From: Planctomycetaceae bacterium
Lineage (GTDB): Bacteria; Planctomycetota; Planctomycetia; Pirellulales; Pirellulaceae
Assembly: GCA_020638995.1 (NCBI GenBank)
Contig: JACKHM010000001.1
Coordinates: forward strand, 1,178,001 to 1,242,000
Length of the DNA: 64,000 nucleotides
Direction of reading: 5' to 3'
A model generated the notes under the pieces. It was not told the origin of the DNA. It was given only the letters and a program-made list of their open reading frames with translations, and made no database searches. The position numbers were made by a program, and so were the translations under genes. This document shows, one piece after another, positions 18,428-27,211 of this stretch; positions within the stretch are counted from its first letter, which is position 1; each line of letters begins with the position of its first letter.

Positions 18428-19015
18428 ATGAATTCCATCAGCTTAATAGTCGTGATAGCCGCTGCTGGTCTAATTGTCGTCGTGATGGGCGTACTGACGG
18501 TGATCGCCATCGCAATCTTCCGGCGCGGCGCAAGGCAGCCGCCCCCGGAACCGCTGGAACTTGTCATCGACGTCGCCTCCTTGGTGCAGCAAGGTCCATC
18601 CACCGACACACCGCGACTCGTGTATATGGGGAAACCCGTTCGACTCGCGGCGCTGGTTGTTGCTCCGGTCGGGCGATCGGGTTCAATTCCTGATGCGGAT
18701 CGACTCTTAGATGCGGTCGATCACCTAATACCCGGTCTGGTCGACGTTATCTCGCGAGATAGTCCCGTGGTCAAGTTTTGGCCGGGCCAACTCAGCACAC
18801 ACGGATTTGCCCATGCTTTCTTTCGAAATGTGAAGTTGCCCGGCAACCGCGGGATCGGCACGCGTTGGTGCAGCATCGCGGGAAAGTTCAAGTCCGGCGG
18901 GCAGCAATTCCTGGCGGGCCTACTCTGCGACACGGGCGAATCAAGCGAACTCAGTGAAATTGCTGCCGATGACAACGAACAATGGGCGCGCGTCTTGGAA
19001 GTCAGGAGACCCTAA
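18428..19015 (+). CDS. Membrane-anchored protein of unknown function
   Basis: Protein of 195 residues from the ATG at 18428, which puts the membrane segment at the N-terminus (SLIVVIAAAGLIVVVMGVLT, then basic RRGARQ: an N-out, C-in anchor). An in-frame ATG at 18383 is also possible; neither has a clear ribosome binding site. The soluble part carries repeated Val/Asp-rich strands (LELVIDVASLV, KPVRLAALVVAPVG, HLIPGLVDVI). No family is recognised. It ends three bases before the glycerate kinase gene, so the two are probably co-transcribed. Confidence 0.75.
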   Translation: MNSISLIVVIAAAGLIVVVMGVLTVIAIAIFRRGARQPPPEPLELVIDVASLVQQGPSTDTPRLVYMGKPVRLAALVVAPVGRSGSIPDADRLLDAVDHLIPGLVDVISRDSPVVKFWPGQLSTHGFAHAFFRNVKLPGNRGIGTRWCSIAGKFKSGGQQFLAGLLCDTGESSELSEIAADDNEQWARVLEVRRP

Positions 19016-19018
19016 CAC

Positions 19019-20404
19019 ATGCGACGCACGCAACAGCAGCTTCGCGAGGATGCTCTCGCAATCTGGCGGGCCGGCGTTGATGCCGTCAATAGTGAGCGTC
19101 TGGTGCGAGAGTTCGTCTCGATTGAAGGCGAAGACCTCATCGTCGGAGACGAAGTTCTCTCACTCGCGGCCATTGACCGAATCGCAGTCGTCGGCGCCGG
19201 CAAAGCCGGAGCGGGTATGGCGGCTGGAATCGAAGCCGCGCTCGCCACTGTGGCCGTGAAGAAACAACTGAAGGGATGGATAAATGTACCTGAGGATTGT
19301 GTGATACCGCTGCAATACATTACCCTTCACGGTGCGCGGCCCGCGGGCATCAATGAACCAACCGAAGCGGGCGTGGCCGGCGCGAGCAAAGTGCTAGAGA
19401 TTGTCGCCTCGCTGGGTCCAAACGACTTGTGCTTTTGCCTCATTTCCGGCGGTGGATCCGCTTTGCTGCCCGCTCCCGTCGAGCGCATCACGCTGGCTGA
19501 TAAACAACGCGTGACGAAGCATCTGAGCGGCGCGGGCGCCAATATTGAAGAGCTCAATACTGTTCGAAAACAACTCAGCCGCATCAAAGGTGGAGGGCTG
19601 GCAAGAGCTTGCGGAGCGGGGCAACTGATCACGCTCATTATTTCCGACGTGATCGGAGATCCGCTCGACGTCATCGCGTCAGGTCCGACCGTACCCGACA
19701 GCAGGACGCCGCAGGATGCGCTGGATGTTCTCAATCGGTTTCACGCTCGCGAGGCGGGCATCTCTCCAGCCGTCTTCGCGTACTTGGAACAACGTGCTAG
19801 TGGCTGCGATATTTCGGATGAGTCATTCCCGTGCCAAGTATCTACTCTCGTTATCGGCAACAATGCCGCTGCGGTGGACGCTGCCGGAATCGAAGCTGAA
19901 CGTCGCGGATATTCGCACGCGATGACAGCCGCGACAACGCTCGAAGGACATGCCGAAGACATCGGCCGTCACTTGGCGGAAATGGCCATACACATGCGCG
20001 ACGAGCCGGGCCCTGACTGCCTGATTACCGGAGGCGAGCCGATCGTTGAACTCGTCGACTCTACACTTCGCGGCAAGGGCGGTCGTAATCAACAAGTCGT
20101 ACTCGCAGCGATCGAACGTGTGCTTGCTGGCGATGATGAACAAGCCTCTGCATTTCGCGACTTTGCGATCCTATCGGGCGGTACGGACGGAGAGGACGGC
20201 CCCACAGACGCTGCGGGAGCCTTCGTCGATGAGCGAGTTGGAGCCGCGATGCAGCAACGCCAACTCGACGTCGGCGACTATTTGCGGCGTAACGATGCCT
20301 ACCGTTTCTTTGAACAACTCGACGCTTTAATTAAGACTGGGCCAACGCATACGAATGTCTGCGACTTGCGAGTCGTCACCGTTTCTCGGCCAAACGCGAA
20401 ATAG
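19019..20404 (+). CDS. Glycerate 2-kinase (DUF4147/MOFRL family)
   Basis: Protein of 461 residues of the glycerate kinase type II family (GckA/TtuD), which phosphorylates D-glycerate to 2-phosphoglycerate with ATP in the cytoplasm. The N-terminal DUF4147 domain shows IAVVGAGKAGAGMA, LISGGGSALLPAP, ELNTVRKQLSRIKGGGLA and TLIISDVIGDPLDVIASGPT. The C-terminal MOFRL domain shows LITGGEPIV, GKGGRNQQVVLAA and FAILSGGTDGEDGPTDAAGA. Length and motif order are normal for the family. AGGAG at 19004-19008 supports the start. It follows the membrane-anchored gene by three bases. The role would be glycerate use in serine or glyoxylate metabolism. Confidence 0.95.
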   Translation: MRRTQQQLREDALAIWRAGVDAVNSERLVREFVSIEGEDLIVGDEVLSLAAIDRIAVVGAGKAGAGMAAGIEAALATVAVKKQLKGWINVPEDCVIPLQYITLHGARPAGINEPTEAGVAGASKVLEIVASLGPNDLCFCLISGGGSALLPAPVERITLADKQRVTKHLSGAGANIEELNTVRKQLSRIKGGGLARACGAGQLITLIISDVIGDPLDVIASGPTVPDSRTPQDALDVLNRFHAREAGISPAVFAYLEQRASGCDISDESFPCQVSTLVIGNNAAAVDAAGIEAERRGYSHAMTAATTLEGHAEDIGRHLAEMAIHMRDEPGPDCLITGGEPIVELVDSTLRGKGGRNQQVVLAAIERVLAGDDEQASAFRDFAILSGGTDGEDGPTDAAGAFVDERVGAAMQQRQLDVGDYLRRNDAYRFFEQLDALIKTGPTHTNVCDLRVVTVSRPNAK

Positions 20405-20624
20405 TCGAGTTTGCTTGCCACGGGCGAGTGTGTGTTAAGTACAAAAACTGGTTACAAATACGCTCGCTGTTGCTTCTGCGGTCGCGTCAGAATTGTTAAA
20501 ATCTAGCTGAAAGGCAACACGACGTAATCTTGCATTTTCGCCGTGAGTATCTTTTCAGTCTCGGGCCGGTTCCCGTCTTTCGGCTCGATGTCGGCGAAGC
20601 ATTCGCGTCCAATAAGAAGCAACG

Positions 20625-22772
20625 ATGCCGCAACCTTTTGAATCGCTCATCCTGTGGTGTGTGCCACCTGAACTACAGGCGGATGCAAACGATAGACGTC
20701 GCGCCGTGCGGACTATCTCCTTCGCATTGGCTCTGCTCTTTTGGGCCCCGATTTTCTCGCCGCTCTATCTCGTGCTCGGATCGCCGCGAAGTGGAGGCTT
20801 CATCCTGCTCACGGCAATTTTCATCGTCCTCACGATGGTATCGCTGCGATTTACGAAGTCGATCCTGATCACGGGGAACCTACTGGCAGCGGCCCTCTTC
20901 TTTGTCCTTGTCTCAACAGCCAGCGTCTCCGGAGGCATCAAAGCTGCCTCACTGATGTGGCTTCCGTCGGTGCCGCTGGTCGCAGTGATTCTTTGTCGAG
21001 TTAAGTTTGGAGTCTTGTGGGCATTCGCGTCCTGCGCCGCGAGTGGCTTCTTTTTTGCGGCTTCTGAATTCGGCGTTCAGTTTGATAACGATATCGGCGA
21101 GGTAAATTCGCGTTGGTTGCACGTTGCGGTTCTGTGTGGAATAGTCCTGTGTACTTCATTGCTCACCGTGATTTTCGCTCTCAGTGAACAAAGGGCGCAG
21201 GAACAGCTGGAGCAGGCTCGAGATTCAGCAGAGCACGCAAACAAGGCAAAAAGCAGCTTCTTGGCCAATATGAGCCACGAGATACGTACTCCGATGAACG
21301 GCATCATCGGCATGACAAAGTTGTTGCAGAATACCGAGCTGACGCCACCGCAACATGAATTCCTGGATATGATCGAAGAGTCGGCGGAGTCGTTATTGCG
21401 GTTGCTTAACGACATACTCGATCTATCCAAGATCGAGGCCGGTAAGATTGAGCTGGAGTCGATCGAATTCAGCCTCCGTGATCATGTTGCGAAGGTCTGT
21501 AAAATGCTGGCTCCCGCAGCCGCCGACAAAGGCCTTGAATTGGCCTGTCGTATTGATCCGCAGTTGCCGGATCGTCTAGTCGGTGATCCCGGGCGGCTGC
21601 GCCAAGTGCTCATCAATCTCGGTGGAAACGGAATCAAATTCACCAACGGCGGTGAGGTTGTTATCGATCTTGCCGAAGATTCACGATCCAACGGAGAGCT
21701 CTGCCTGCGAGTCGCAGTTCAGGACACCGGCATCGGAGTCCCGCCGTCGAAAGAAGCAACGATCTTCGAGCCGTTCAGCCAAGCAGATGCCTCGACAACT
21801 CGCCGATTCGGTGGCACTGGTCTAGGTTTAGGAATTTCATCGCAGCTCGTAAAACTTATGAACGGTCGAATCTGGTTGGATAGCAAGCTGGAGTCGGGCA
21901 GCACCTTCTTTTTTACCGCAACGCTTGGAATAGCCGACCAGCAGGCACGACGACTACCAGCAAACGCAGACGAGTTGAAGGGCATGTCGGCGTTAATCAT
22001 CGATGACAACAAAACAAATCGTCGAGTACTCGACGAGATGCTTCGCACGTGGGGCATGTTGCCTCATACCGTAGAGAGCGGGCCGGCTGCGATCAAAGAG
22101 ATGGCTCGTGCGGCATCGGAACAAAAAGCTTATCGGCTCGTGTTGCTCGACTTAATGATGCCGGAAATGGATGGCTTCGCCGTAGCGGAACACATCCGAG
22201 GGAATGCAACTTTCGGCTCGCCAACATTGATCATGCTGTCTTCTGCCGCGCGGCAGGGAGATGGGGAACGCTGTCAGGAACTTGGCATCGCGAGTTACTT
22301 GCTCAAGCCGGTAATCGAACACGAATTGCTCGACACGGTACTGGATGCTTTCGGGTGCGTAACTCACGACACCGTACCGAGTGACCGAGAACGCGATGGG
22401 CGGCGATTGAAAATACTCTTGGCTGAAGATGGACTCGTTAACCAACGCGTGGCAATAGGGTTGCTGGAAGGGCAAGGGCACGAAGTGGTCCTTGCGAAGG
22501 ACGGTCTGGAGGCAGTCGCGGCCTTCGACCAAAATGAATTTGATGTCGTGCTGATGGACATCCACATGCCCGAGATGGACGGCTTTGAGGCGACCGCTGT
22601 GATTCGCGAACGGGAGAAACACTCGGGGGGCCACACTCCGATCATCGCATTGACAGCAGCGGCCATGAAGGGCGATCGCGAGAAGTGCTTGGAGTCGGGA
22701 ATGGATGCCTACATCGCGAAGCCCATCGACCCGCACCAGCTTTACCAAAAGCTTGCGGGAGTGTGTCGATAA
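20625..22772 (+). CDS. Hybrid sensor histidine kinase with two receiver domains
   Basis: Protein of 715 residues. The N-terminus holds about six transmembrane helices (residues 30-190) without a large periplasmic sensor. A short coiled coil leads into the HisKA domain with the phospho-accepting H218 (NMSHEIRTPMNG), then the HATPase domain with N-box N331/N335, DTGIG (367-371) and GGTGLGLGI (396-404). Two receivers follow: the first has LIIDDN, D509 and K561, and the second has LLAED, D645 and K699. Both keep all phosphotransfer residues. There is no Hpt domain, so the final phosphotransfer protein must be encoded elsewhere. No response-regulator gene is adjacent. It is followed directly by an IS remnant. 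Confidence 0.94.
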   Translation: MPQPFESLILWCVPPELQADANDRRRAVRTISFALALLFWAPIFSPLYLVLGSPRSGGFILLTAIFIVLTMVSLRFTKSILITGNLLAAALFFVLVSTASVSGGIKAASLMWLPSVPLVAVILCRVKFGVLWAFASCAASGFFFAASEFGVQFDNDIGEVNSRWLHVAVLCGIVLCTSLLTVIFALSEQRAQEQLEQARDSAEHANKAKSSFLANMSHEIRTPMNGIIGMTKLLQNTELTPPQHEFLDMIEESAESLLRLLNDILDLSKIEAGKIELESIEFSLRDHVAKVCKMLAPAAADKGLELACRIDPQLPDRLVGDPGRLRQVLINLGGNGIKFTNGGEVVIDLAEDSRSNGELCLRVAVQDTGIGVPPSKEATIFEPFSQADASTTRRFGGTGLGLGISSQLVKLMNGRIWLDSKLESGSTFFFTATLGIADQQARRLPANADELKGMSALIIDDNKTNRRVLDEMLRTWGMLPHTVESGPAAIKEMARAASEQKAYRLVLLDLMMPEMDGFAVAEHIRGNATFGSPTLIMLSSAARQGDGERCQELGIASYLLKPVIEHELLDTVLDAFGCVTHDTVPSDRERDGRRLKILLAEDGLVNQRVAIGLLEGQGHEVVLAKDGLEAVAAFDQNEFDVVLMDIHMPEMDGFEATAVIREREKHSGGHTPIIALTAAAMKGDREKCLESGMDAYIAKPIDPHQLYQKLAGVCR

Positions 22773-22774
22773 TT

Positions 22775-23176
22775 GCTTTGGGCACAATCAATTTCTTTTA
22801 CGTCGGCAAACAGTCGCCATCGAAGAAGAAGTACACCTGCGAGATCAAGCCGCGCTTCGACCTGAATTGGCACGTGGCCGCGGAACGGTTGGAACGTGGC
22901 CGCCGAGCCGACGGCGTATTCCCGCTGATCGAGAAACGGTCTAGTCAATTCAAAAGCGACTTCCACGTCACGCCGGTGTATCTGAAAGAGATCAGCCGCA
23001 TCGAGTCGCTGCTCGGGGTGTACTTCATGGCGTTGCTGATCCTAACGCTGGTCGAGCGAGAGCTTCGTAGCGAGATGGCGGCAGCCGAACTGGAGTCGTT
23101 GCCGTTGACCTTGAACCACACTTCACTTCCAATCGCGCACGGAAGCAGATGGTGGCGATGTTGGCAATCGATTTAA
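22775..23176 (+). pseudogene. Remnant of an IS1634-family transposase
   Basis: The translation matches the C-terminal part of IS1634-type DDE transposases: INFFYVG, then RRADGVFPL, IEKR...QFKSDFHVTPVYLK, RIESLLGVYFMALLI and LVERELRSEMAAAELESLPL. In intact members, about twenty residues lie between the DGVFPL block (22910-22927) and the IEKR block, so a deletion joined them here. There is no start region, no upstream two-thirds of the gene and no visible terminal inverted repeat. It begins immediately after the histidine kinase stop. This is clearly a fossil and not an active element. Confidence 0.82.
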
Positions 23177-24151
23177 GCGTGATCGTGAAACCAGTCAGCC
23201 CAAGTTGAAGGCAAGGCGTCAGCATCGTCTTTGACGACACCAGTGTCACGGTTTAGACGTCGTGTGGCATAATGGTGTTAAGCAAACAGGGACCAAAGAA
23301 GCCAAAGGCCGATTGGGAATAGTAACAACAAACATAACCACAATAGGCAGCCAATGGTCCCGGCGTGCTCGGTCGTAACGATATTCTGGCCGCTTGTGTC
23401 GGAATGAAATTTGTTTTCTCTTGCTTTGCCAAGCGTCGCATTTACAGATCCCGACTACAGACGCGACCACCAAGCAGATAGTGACTCGACCTTTCGTCCG
23501 CAAAGCCGAAGCAGAAACCAGCCTGCCGCATAGGACGCAAGTCTGACACCTATTTCGAACACGCCCCAAATGAAAGTTACCATGGCGAATCGACTGAACA
23601 GCTATTGGGCGGCGAACGTCTTGCAATCTAACCGTTGGCAGCGCGTGCGTTACGTGTGTTGGTTTGTAGACGGAACTGCTGCCGACGGGTGTGTGGCACG
23701 CCCAAAGCGCAGCAATGGGCGTGGCAACGCGGTGCAAACCGAGGCGTACAGTACGCTGTGACTCGCTGTCCAGCCACGTCCTTCGAAGACTCAGGACGTG
23801 CCACCCGAACGTACATCGAGCAACCTTTCGCCTCACCGACAAATCACTCGAAACAAGCTGCGCACAAGTCACATCCCCAGATCGTTCGCCGACGACATCG
23901 CCCCAGCCCAAACATCCACTCCGCTAATTCGACCGAGCAACGATCGCTAGGTGCACTCTTTTTCCCCACGAACGCTTGTGGTAACAGGGGGCGAGGTGTG
24001 GAACTGACATCAGGACCGACTGCGCCGAGCTCTTCCGTTCACGTTCATCGTGTCTTTGGCTAGACGAATCCTGGATCGAGGTGGCCATGATCGCAACAAC
24101 TTTTTTCCTTACAATCAGTGCAACCCACTACGTCCCAACCGGTGAAAGAAT
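23177..24151. other. Long degenerate intergenic tract
   Basis: Nearly 1 kb without a convincing intact gene, next to the IS remnant. A relic coding for a membrane-anchor tail is listed separately at 23278-23454. Several long open frames on both strands (for example 23246-23911 on the minus strand) have Arg/Cys/Val-rich translations of the kind that arise by chance in such composition. The promoter of the phosphatase-like gene at 24152 should lie near the end of this tract. Confidence 0.5.
23278..23454 (-). pseudogene. Relic of a C-terminal membrane anchor
   Basis: On the minus strand, 58 codons are open between a TAG and a TAA stop. The last 27 residues form a Leu/Trp-rich membrane segment (CLLWLCLLLLFPIGLWLLW) ending in a short tail, exactly like the C-terminal anchor of small planctomycete membrane proteins. 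There is no ATG or GTG in the open stretch, so it cannot be translated as it stands and probably is the end of a decayed gene. Confidence 0.4.
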
Positions 24152-25267
24152 ATGCCAAAGCCTGTCGCTCTAAAGCTCGCAGTGTGCTCGTTGCTCGTCT
24201 TATCACAAGCGGTCTCCGCCTCTGCTACAGAAACCACCACAAAGCATGTGGTGCTGATCACGATCGACGGGCTACGTTGGCAAGAGGTATTTGCCGGTGC
24301 CGATGAGCGACTGCTCAGTCGCGAAACTGGCGGCGTCCGCGACGTTGACAAAATCCGCAACGAGTTCTGGGCCGAGTCACCGCTTGAACGAAGGACACGA
24401 CTCATGCCTTTCCTCTGGGAAGTCATTGCAAAGAAGGGCCAATTGTTCGGCGACGTCGATGCAGCTAGTGTCGTCCGAGTCACCAATGGCCGCTACTTCT
24501 CTTATCCAGGTTACAACGAGATCCTCTGTGGATTCGGGGACGAAACGATTGACTCCAACGCCAAGCGTCCCAACAAGAACATTACCGTACTGGAGTGGTT
24601 AAATCAGAACGTCCGCTATCGCAGTCGCGTCGCGGCATTCGGTTCTTGGGATGTCTTCCCATACATCTTGAATCAGGAGCGAAGCGGCATCTACGTAAAC
24701 TCCGGTTGGCAAGACTTGGAAGTTTTCGACGACGAGCGTGATCGGAAGCAATGGAATCAGTTAGCCAATAGTCTGCCGCGCGTATGGACGGGCGTTCGAT
24801 ATGACGCTTTCACCGCTCGCGGTGCAACGGAGTACTTGCGAGTTAAACGGCCGCGAGTCTTGTATGTAGCTCTCGGTGAGACGGATGACTGGGCTCATGA
24901 CGGCCGTTATGACTTATATCTGGATGCCGCCCTCCGCTCCGATCAGTACATCCAGGAACTTTGGGACACCTGCCAGCGACTTGATGAATATCGCAACAAG
25001 ACAACATTCGTAATTACCACCGACCATGGTCGTGGTGACGTTCGCGATGGCTGGAAAAGCCACGGTGTATCTGTTCCCGGCTCCGAGTACATATGGATTG
25101 CAGTGCTCGGTCCCGATACGGAAGCGATTGGTCAGCGGATGAATGTAACCGTCACGCAATCGCAGGTCGCCGCCACCGTTGCCGCGCTGCTCGGTGAAGA
25201 TTTTTCCGCACTCGATAGCCGTATCGCCCCACCAATACCTGGCATCATCAACGGCAGCGAAAAATGA
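24152..25267 (+). CDS. Alkaline-phosphatase-superfamily secreted hydrolase
   Basis: Protein of 371 residues with a signal peptide (residues 1-25, ending SASAT). The fold is that of the alkaline phosphatase/sulfatase/phosphodiesterase superfamily. Metal ligands are visible in order: D39 (LITIDGLRW), the likely nucleophile S117 in YFSYPGYNEIL, D245/D246 and H249 (ETDDWAH), D291-H292 (TTDHGRGD) and H304 (KSHGV). With both metal sites present, the enzyme is probably an active two-metal phosphohydrolase or phosphodiesterase in the periplasm. It lacks the C-x-P-x-R motif of sulfatases. Substrate is unknown. The DsrE-like gene follows after 47 bases. Confidence 0.88.
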   Translation: MPKPVALKLAVCSLLVLSQAVSASATETTTKHVVLITIDGLRWQEVFAGADERLLSRETGGVRDVDKIRNEFWAESPLERRTRLMPFLWEVIAKKGQLFGDVDAASVVRVTNGRYFSYPGYNEILCGFGDETIDSNAKRPNKNITVLEWLNQNVRYRSRVAAFGSWDVFPYILNQERSGIYVNSGWQDLEVFDDERDRKQWNQLANSLPRVWTGVRYDAFTARGATEYLRVKRPRVLYVALGETDDWAHDGRYDLYLDAALRSDQYIQELWDTCQRLDEYRNKTTFVITTDHGRGDVRDGWKSHGVSVPGSEYIWIAVLGPDTEAIGQRMNVTVTQSQVAATVAALLGEDFSALDSRIAPPIPGIINGSEK

Positions 25268-25314
25268 TTTAGCTCGCTTACACTTTGCAACCCAATACAA
25301 AAGGAACATCAACG

Positions 25315-25923
25315 ATGAGAAGTAGGATCTATGGTACGACTACACTTGCGTTCGTAGCTATCGCAACTGTGGCAAGTTGGATATCGACATCTGCTCAAGA
25401 GGACGAGAAAGCCATTAGAAACTCCGAATCGAGGGCCTCTGCGAATGCGTCTGCATTTGTCTTTCCTCGTATCAAAGATCATGGAAAAGTAGTTCGCCTT
25501 CCCAGCGCCGCAGAGCAGCCGCGCAATGGTTCAAAGATCTGCGTCGATGTTACGGCGGGAGGGCCCGCTGAGGCGATGAACCCGGCCGTAGAAAAAGTTG
25601 CACGATTCGTAAACATCTACGCTGGCGCCGGCGACAAACCCGCAGACGTCAGCATCACAGTCATCCTACACGGCGATGCAACACTGACGGCACTCGGCGC
25701 CGAGGCCTACGCAACAAAGTTTGGGCTGGATGGCAATCCGAACCTCCCTCTCTTTAGAAAGTTGAAGGAAGCGGGCGTCGAACTACTCGTTTGTGGCCAA
25801 GCTATTAGTCACAAGGGCATATCACTCGACGATATCGCTGTTGACGTCAAGGTTGCCGTATCCGCTCTCACGGTCAATGTCAATCGGCAGTCGGATGGTT
25901 ACGCCTTCGTTCCGCTTCATTGA
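25315..25923 (+). CDS. Secreted DsrE-like protein
   Basis: Protein of 202 residues. The start at 25315 has AAGGA eight bases upstream. A signal peptide (TTLAFVAIATVASWI, ending TSAQ) is followed by a polar linker, and from about residue 75 by a DsrE/DsrF-like fold: KICVDVTAGG, VEKVARFVNIYA, VSITVILHGDAT, LFRKLKEAGVELLVCGQAI and VAVSALTVNVNRQSDGYAFVPL. The Cys of the VCGQ loop occupies the position of the reactive Cys in DsrE sulfur-transfer proteins. Being exported, it resembles the group annotated as secreted DsrE family and not the cytoplasmic tRNA-thiolation proteins. Probably co-transcribed with the phosphatase-like gene. Confidence 0.85.
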   Translation: MRSRIYGTTTLAFVAIATVASWISTSAQEDEKAIRNSESRASANASAFVFPRIKDHGKVVRLPSAAEQPRNGSKICVDVTAGGPAEAMNPAVEKVARFVNIYAGAGDKPADVSITVILHGDATLTALGAEAYATKFGLDGNPNLPLFRKLKEAGVELLVCGQAISHKGISLDDIAVDVKVAVSALTVNVNRQSDGYAFVPLH

Positions 25924-26223
25924 GTCACACTTCGCGTTAATCCGAATCAACGTCAAACTAACGGTCACATTTCTGTCTTCGCTTTTGCCGGCTGGCGGAT
26001 ATGCGCCGCGAAGGAAGGCCAAATCAGAGTCGATACGCCAACCTCTTGACAGGCAACCTGCATGCAGACGATGAAGTTGATGATACCGGCGAGTGAGCTG
26101 GCAAGTATCAATGGATACTCCGGCGATTCTTGCGCCTGTGCGGATATGAAGGTAGGCTGAAATGCGGTAAAACGTCGTCCGACGCTAAGTTACTGTCAAC
26201 CAGCGCTTATATGAGTTCTGAAA
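25924..26223. other. Gap, nothing recognised
   Basis: Exactly 300 bases between the DsrE-like gene and the 58-residue gene. I see no coding sequence or stable hairpin. A TTGACA hexamer at 26045 has no matching -10 box at the right distance. Confidence 0.4.
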
Positions 26224-26400
26224 ATGGATGCCAAGATCGTTAACGAACTCGAAGTGAAGATCGAGCAGACAATCGCCGATGCGTTTGCGCAGGTCGGCCC
26301 GAATAGGTTACCTCTAGTTCCTACTCGCCGTACGATGCACTTAATGGCCAAGGCGGCCGTTACGGTCTATGAAACCGCTGTCGAAAATCAGAGAGAATGA
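26224..26400 (+). CDS. Small conserved-looking protein, 58 residues
   Basis: A short gene encoding 58 residues that begins MDAKIVNELEVKIEQTIADA and ends VTVYETAVENQRE. It has clear protein character: an amphipathic helix, a Pro/Arg-rich centre (RLPLVPTRRT), and a second helix (MHLMAKAAVTVYETAVE). I recall very similar short proteins in other planctomycetes, though no name or function is known to me. The stop lies 19 bases before the TTG start of the next gene, whose ribosome binding site falls in between, so the two are likely co-transcribed. Confidence 0.7.
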   Translation: MDAKIVNELEVKIEQTIADAFAQVGPNRLPLVPTRRTMHLMAKAAVTVYETAVENQRE

Positions 26401-26419
26401 GTTAACAACGGAGGCATCT

Positions 26420-26812
26420 TTGGCAAAGCAATCGCTCCCCAAGGACATCGATCAATACATCCAACAGTTTGATTCCAACGTGCGGGCGATACTTGAACGC
26501 ATCCGTGAGAGAGTCCGCGCAGCTGCACCCTCTGCGGACGAGGTCATCAGCTACCAGATGCCCGCATTTAAGGGACACGGCATTCTCGTCTATTTTGCTG
26601 CCTGGGAGAAACACATCGGCTTATATCCTCCGGTGACTGGCGACAGGAAGATCGAGAAGGCTGTAGCACGCTATGCAGGGCCAAAAGGAAATCTTCAGTT
26701 CCCACTTGATGAACCGATTCCCTACGACTTGATCAAGCGCATTGTCAAACTGCGGGTTCAGCAGGACGCTGAAAAAGCTGCAGCAAAACGAGCTAAGCGG
26801 AAGAAAAAGTGA
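26420..26812 (+). CDS. DUF1801 (YdhG-like) family protein
   Basis: Protein of 130 residues. I choose the TTG at 26420 because GGAGG sits at 26410-26414, five bases upstream, and because it removes an overlap with the 58-residue gene; an ATG at 26369 is in frame but poorly placed. DUF1801 features are IDQYIQQFDSNVRAILERIRERVRAAAP, EVISYQMPAFKGHGILVYFAAWEKHIGLYP, and NLQFPLDEPIPYDLIKRIVKLRV. The C-terminus is a Lys/Arg-rich tail. YdhG/frataxin-like proteins of this family have been linked to iron handling in Bacillus, but the role here is open. Confidence 0.88.
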   Translation: MAKQSLPKDIDQYIQQFDSNVRAILERIRERVRAAAPSADEVISYQMPAFKGHGILVYFAAWEKHIGLYPPVTGDRKIEKAVARYAGPKGNLQFPLDEPIPYDLIKRIVKLRVQQDAEKAAAKRAKRKKK

Positions 26813-26845
26813 CCGACACGTCCGGTGGTCTCTCACCATTCCGGC

Positions 26846-27211
26846 CTAATCCTTGAATTCGATCAGCACTTCTCGAAAGGTGTTCTCGCCAATGTTTCGC
26901 ACGCTGTGAGTGGTTGGTATTGGCGAAGATCCTGGATGATCCGAAATGATCTGGTCACCCGCGATTCGGAAGCTAATCGCGCCACCGGCTTGTCGTTCCA
27001 CCGAGTAGAGCAACTCTCCATCGGGGCCGGAGACTTCCAGGGTCGATCCCGACAGGACACGAACGACATAATCCAGATTGTGAGTGTGCGGCTTGCCTTG
27101 CTCACCAGGTTCCAGGTCAAAATGCCAGACGATCACGCGGTCGTCTTCAAAGACTTTGCGTGTTCCAACTCCAGTCATTCCGATGGCCTCCCTAACATCG
27201 CCATCTCTCAT
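26846..27211 (-). CDS. Cupin-domain protein
   Basis: Single-domain cupin of 121 residues. The first cupin motif is visible as GKPHTHNLDYVVRVLSG (two His and the downstream polar residues), and the second is weak (TTHSVRNIGENTFREVLIE). It may bind a metal through H42, H44 and a later His. The ATG at 27211 overlaps the stop of the DUF1552 gene as ATGA, so it is translationally coupled as the last gene of the cluster; an internal ATG at 27178 is an alternative. Ligand or substrate unknown. Confidence 0.83.
   Translation of the reverse strand: MRDGDVREAIGMTGVGTRKVFEDDRVIVWHFDLEPGEQGKPHTHNLDYVVRVLSGSTLEVSGPDGELLYSVERQAGGAISFRIAGDQIISDHPGSSPIPTTHSVRNIGENTFREVLIEFKD

Noticed and set aside
23246..23911. 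Open frame of 221 codons on the minus strand
   Set aside because: The translation is rich in Arg, Cys and Val without hydrophobic-core periodicity, overlaps the membrane-anchor relic in another frame and has no ribosome binding site.
26045..26080. Promoter with TTGACA
   Set aside because: No -10 hexamer at 16-18 bases; the match is isolated.
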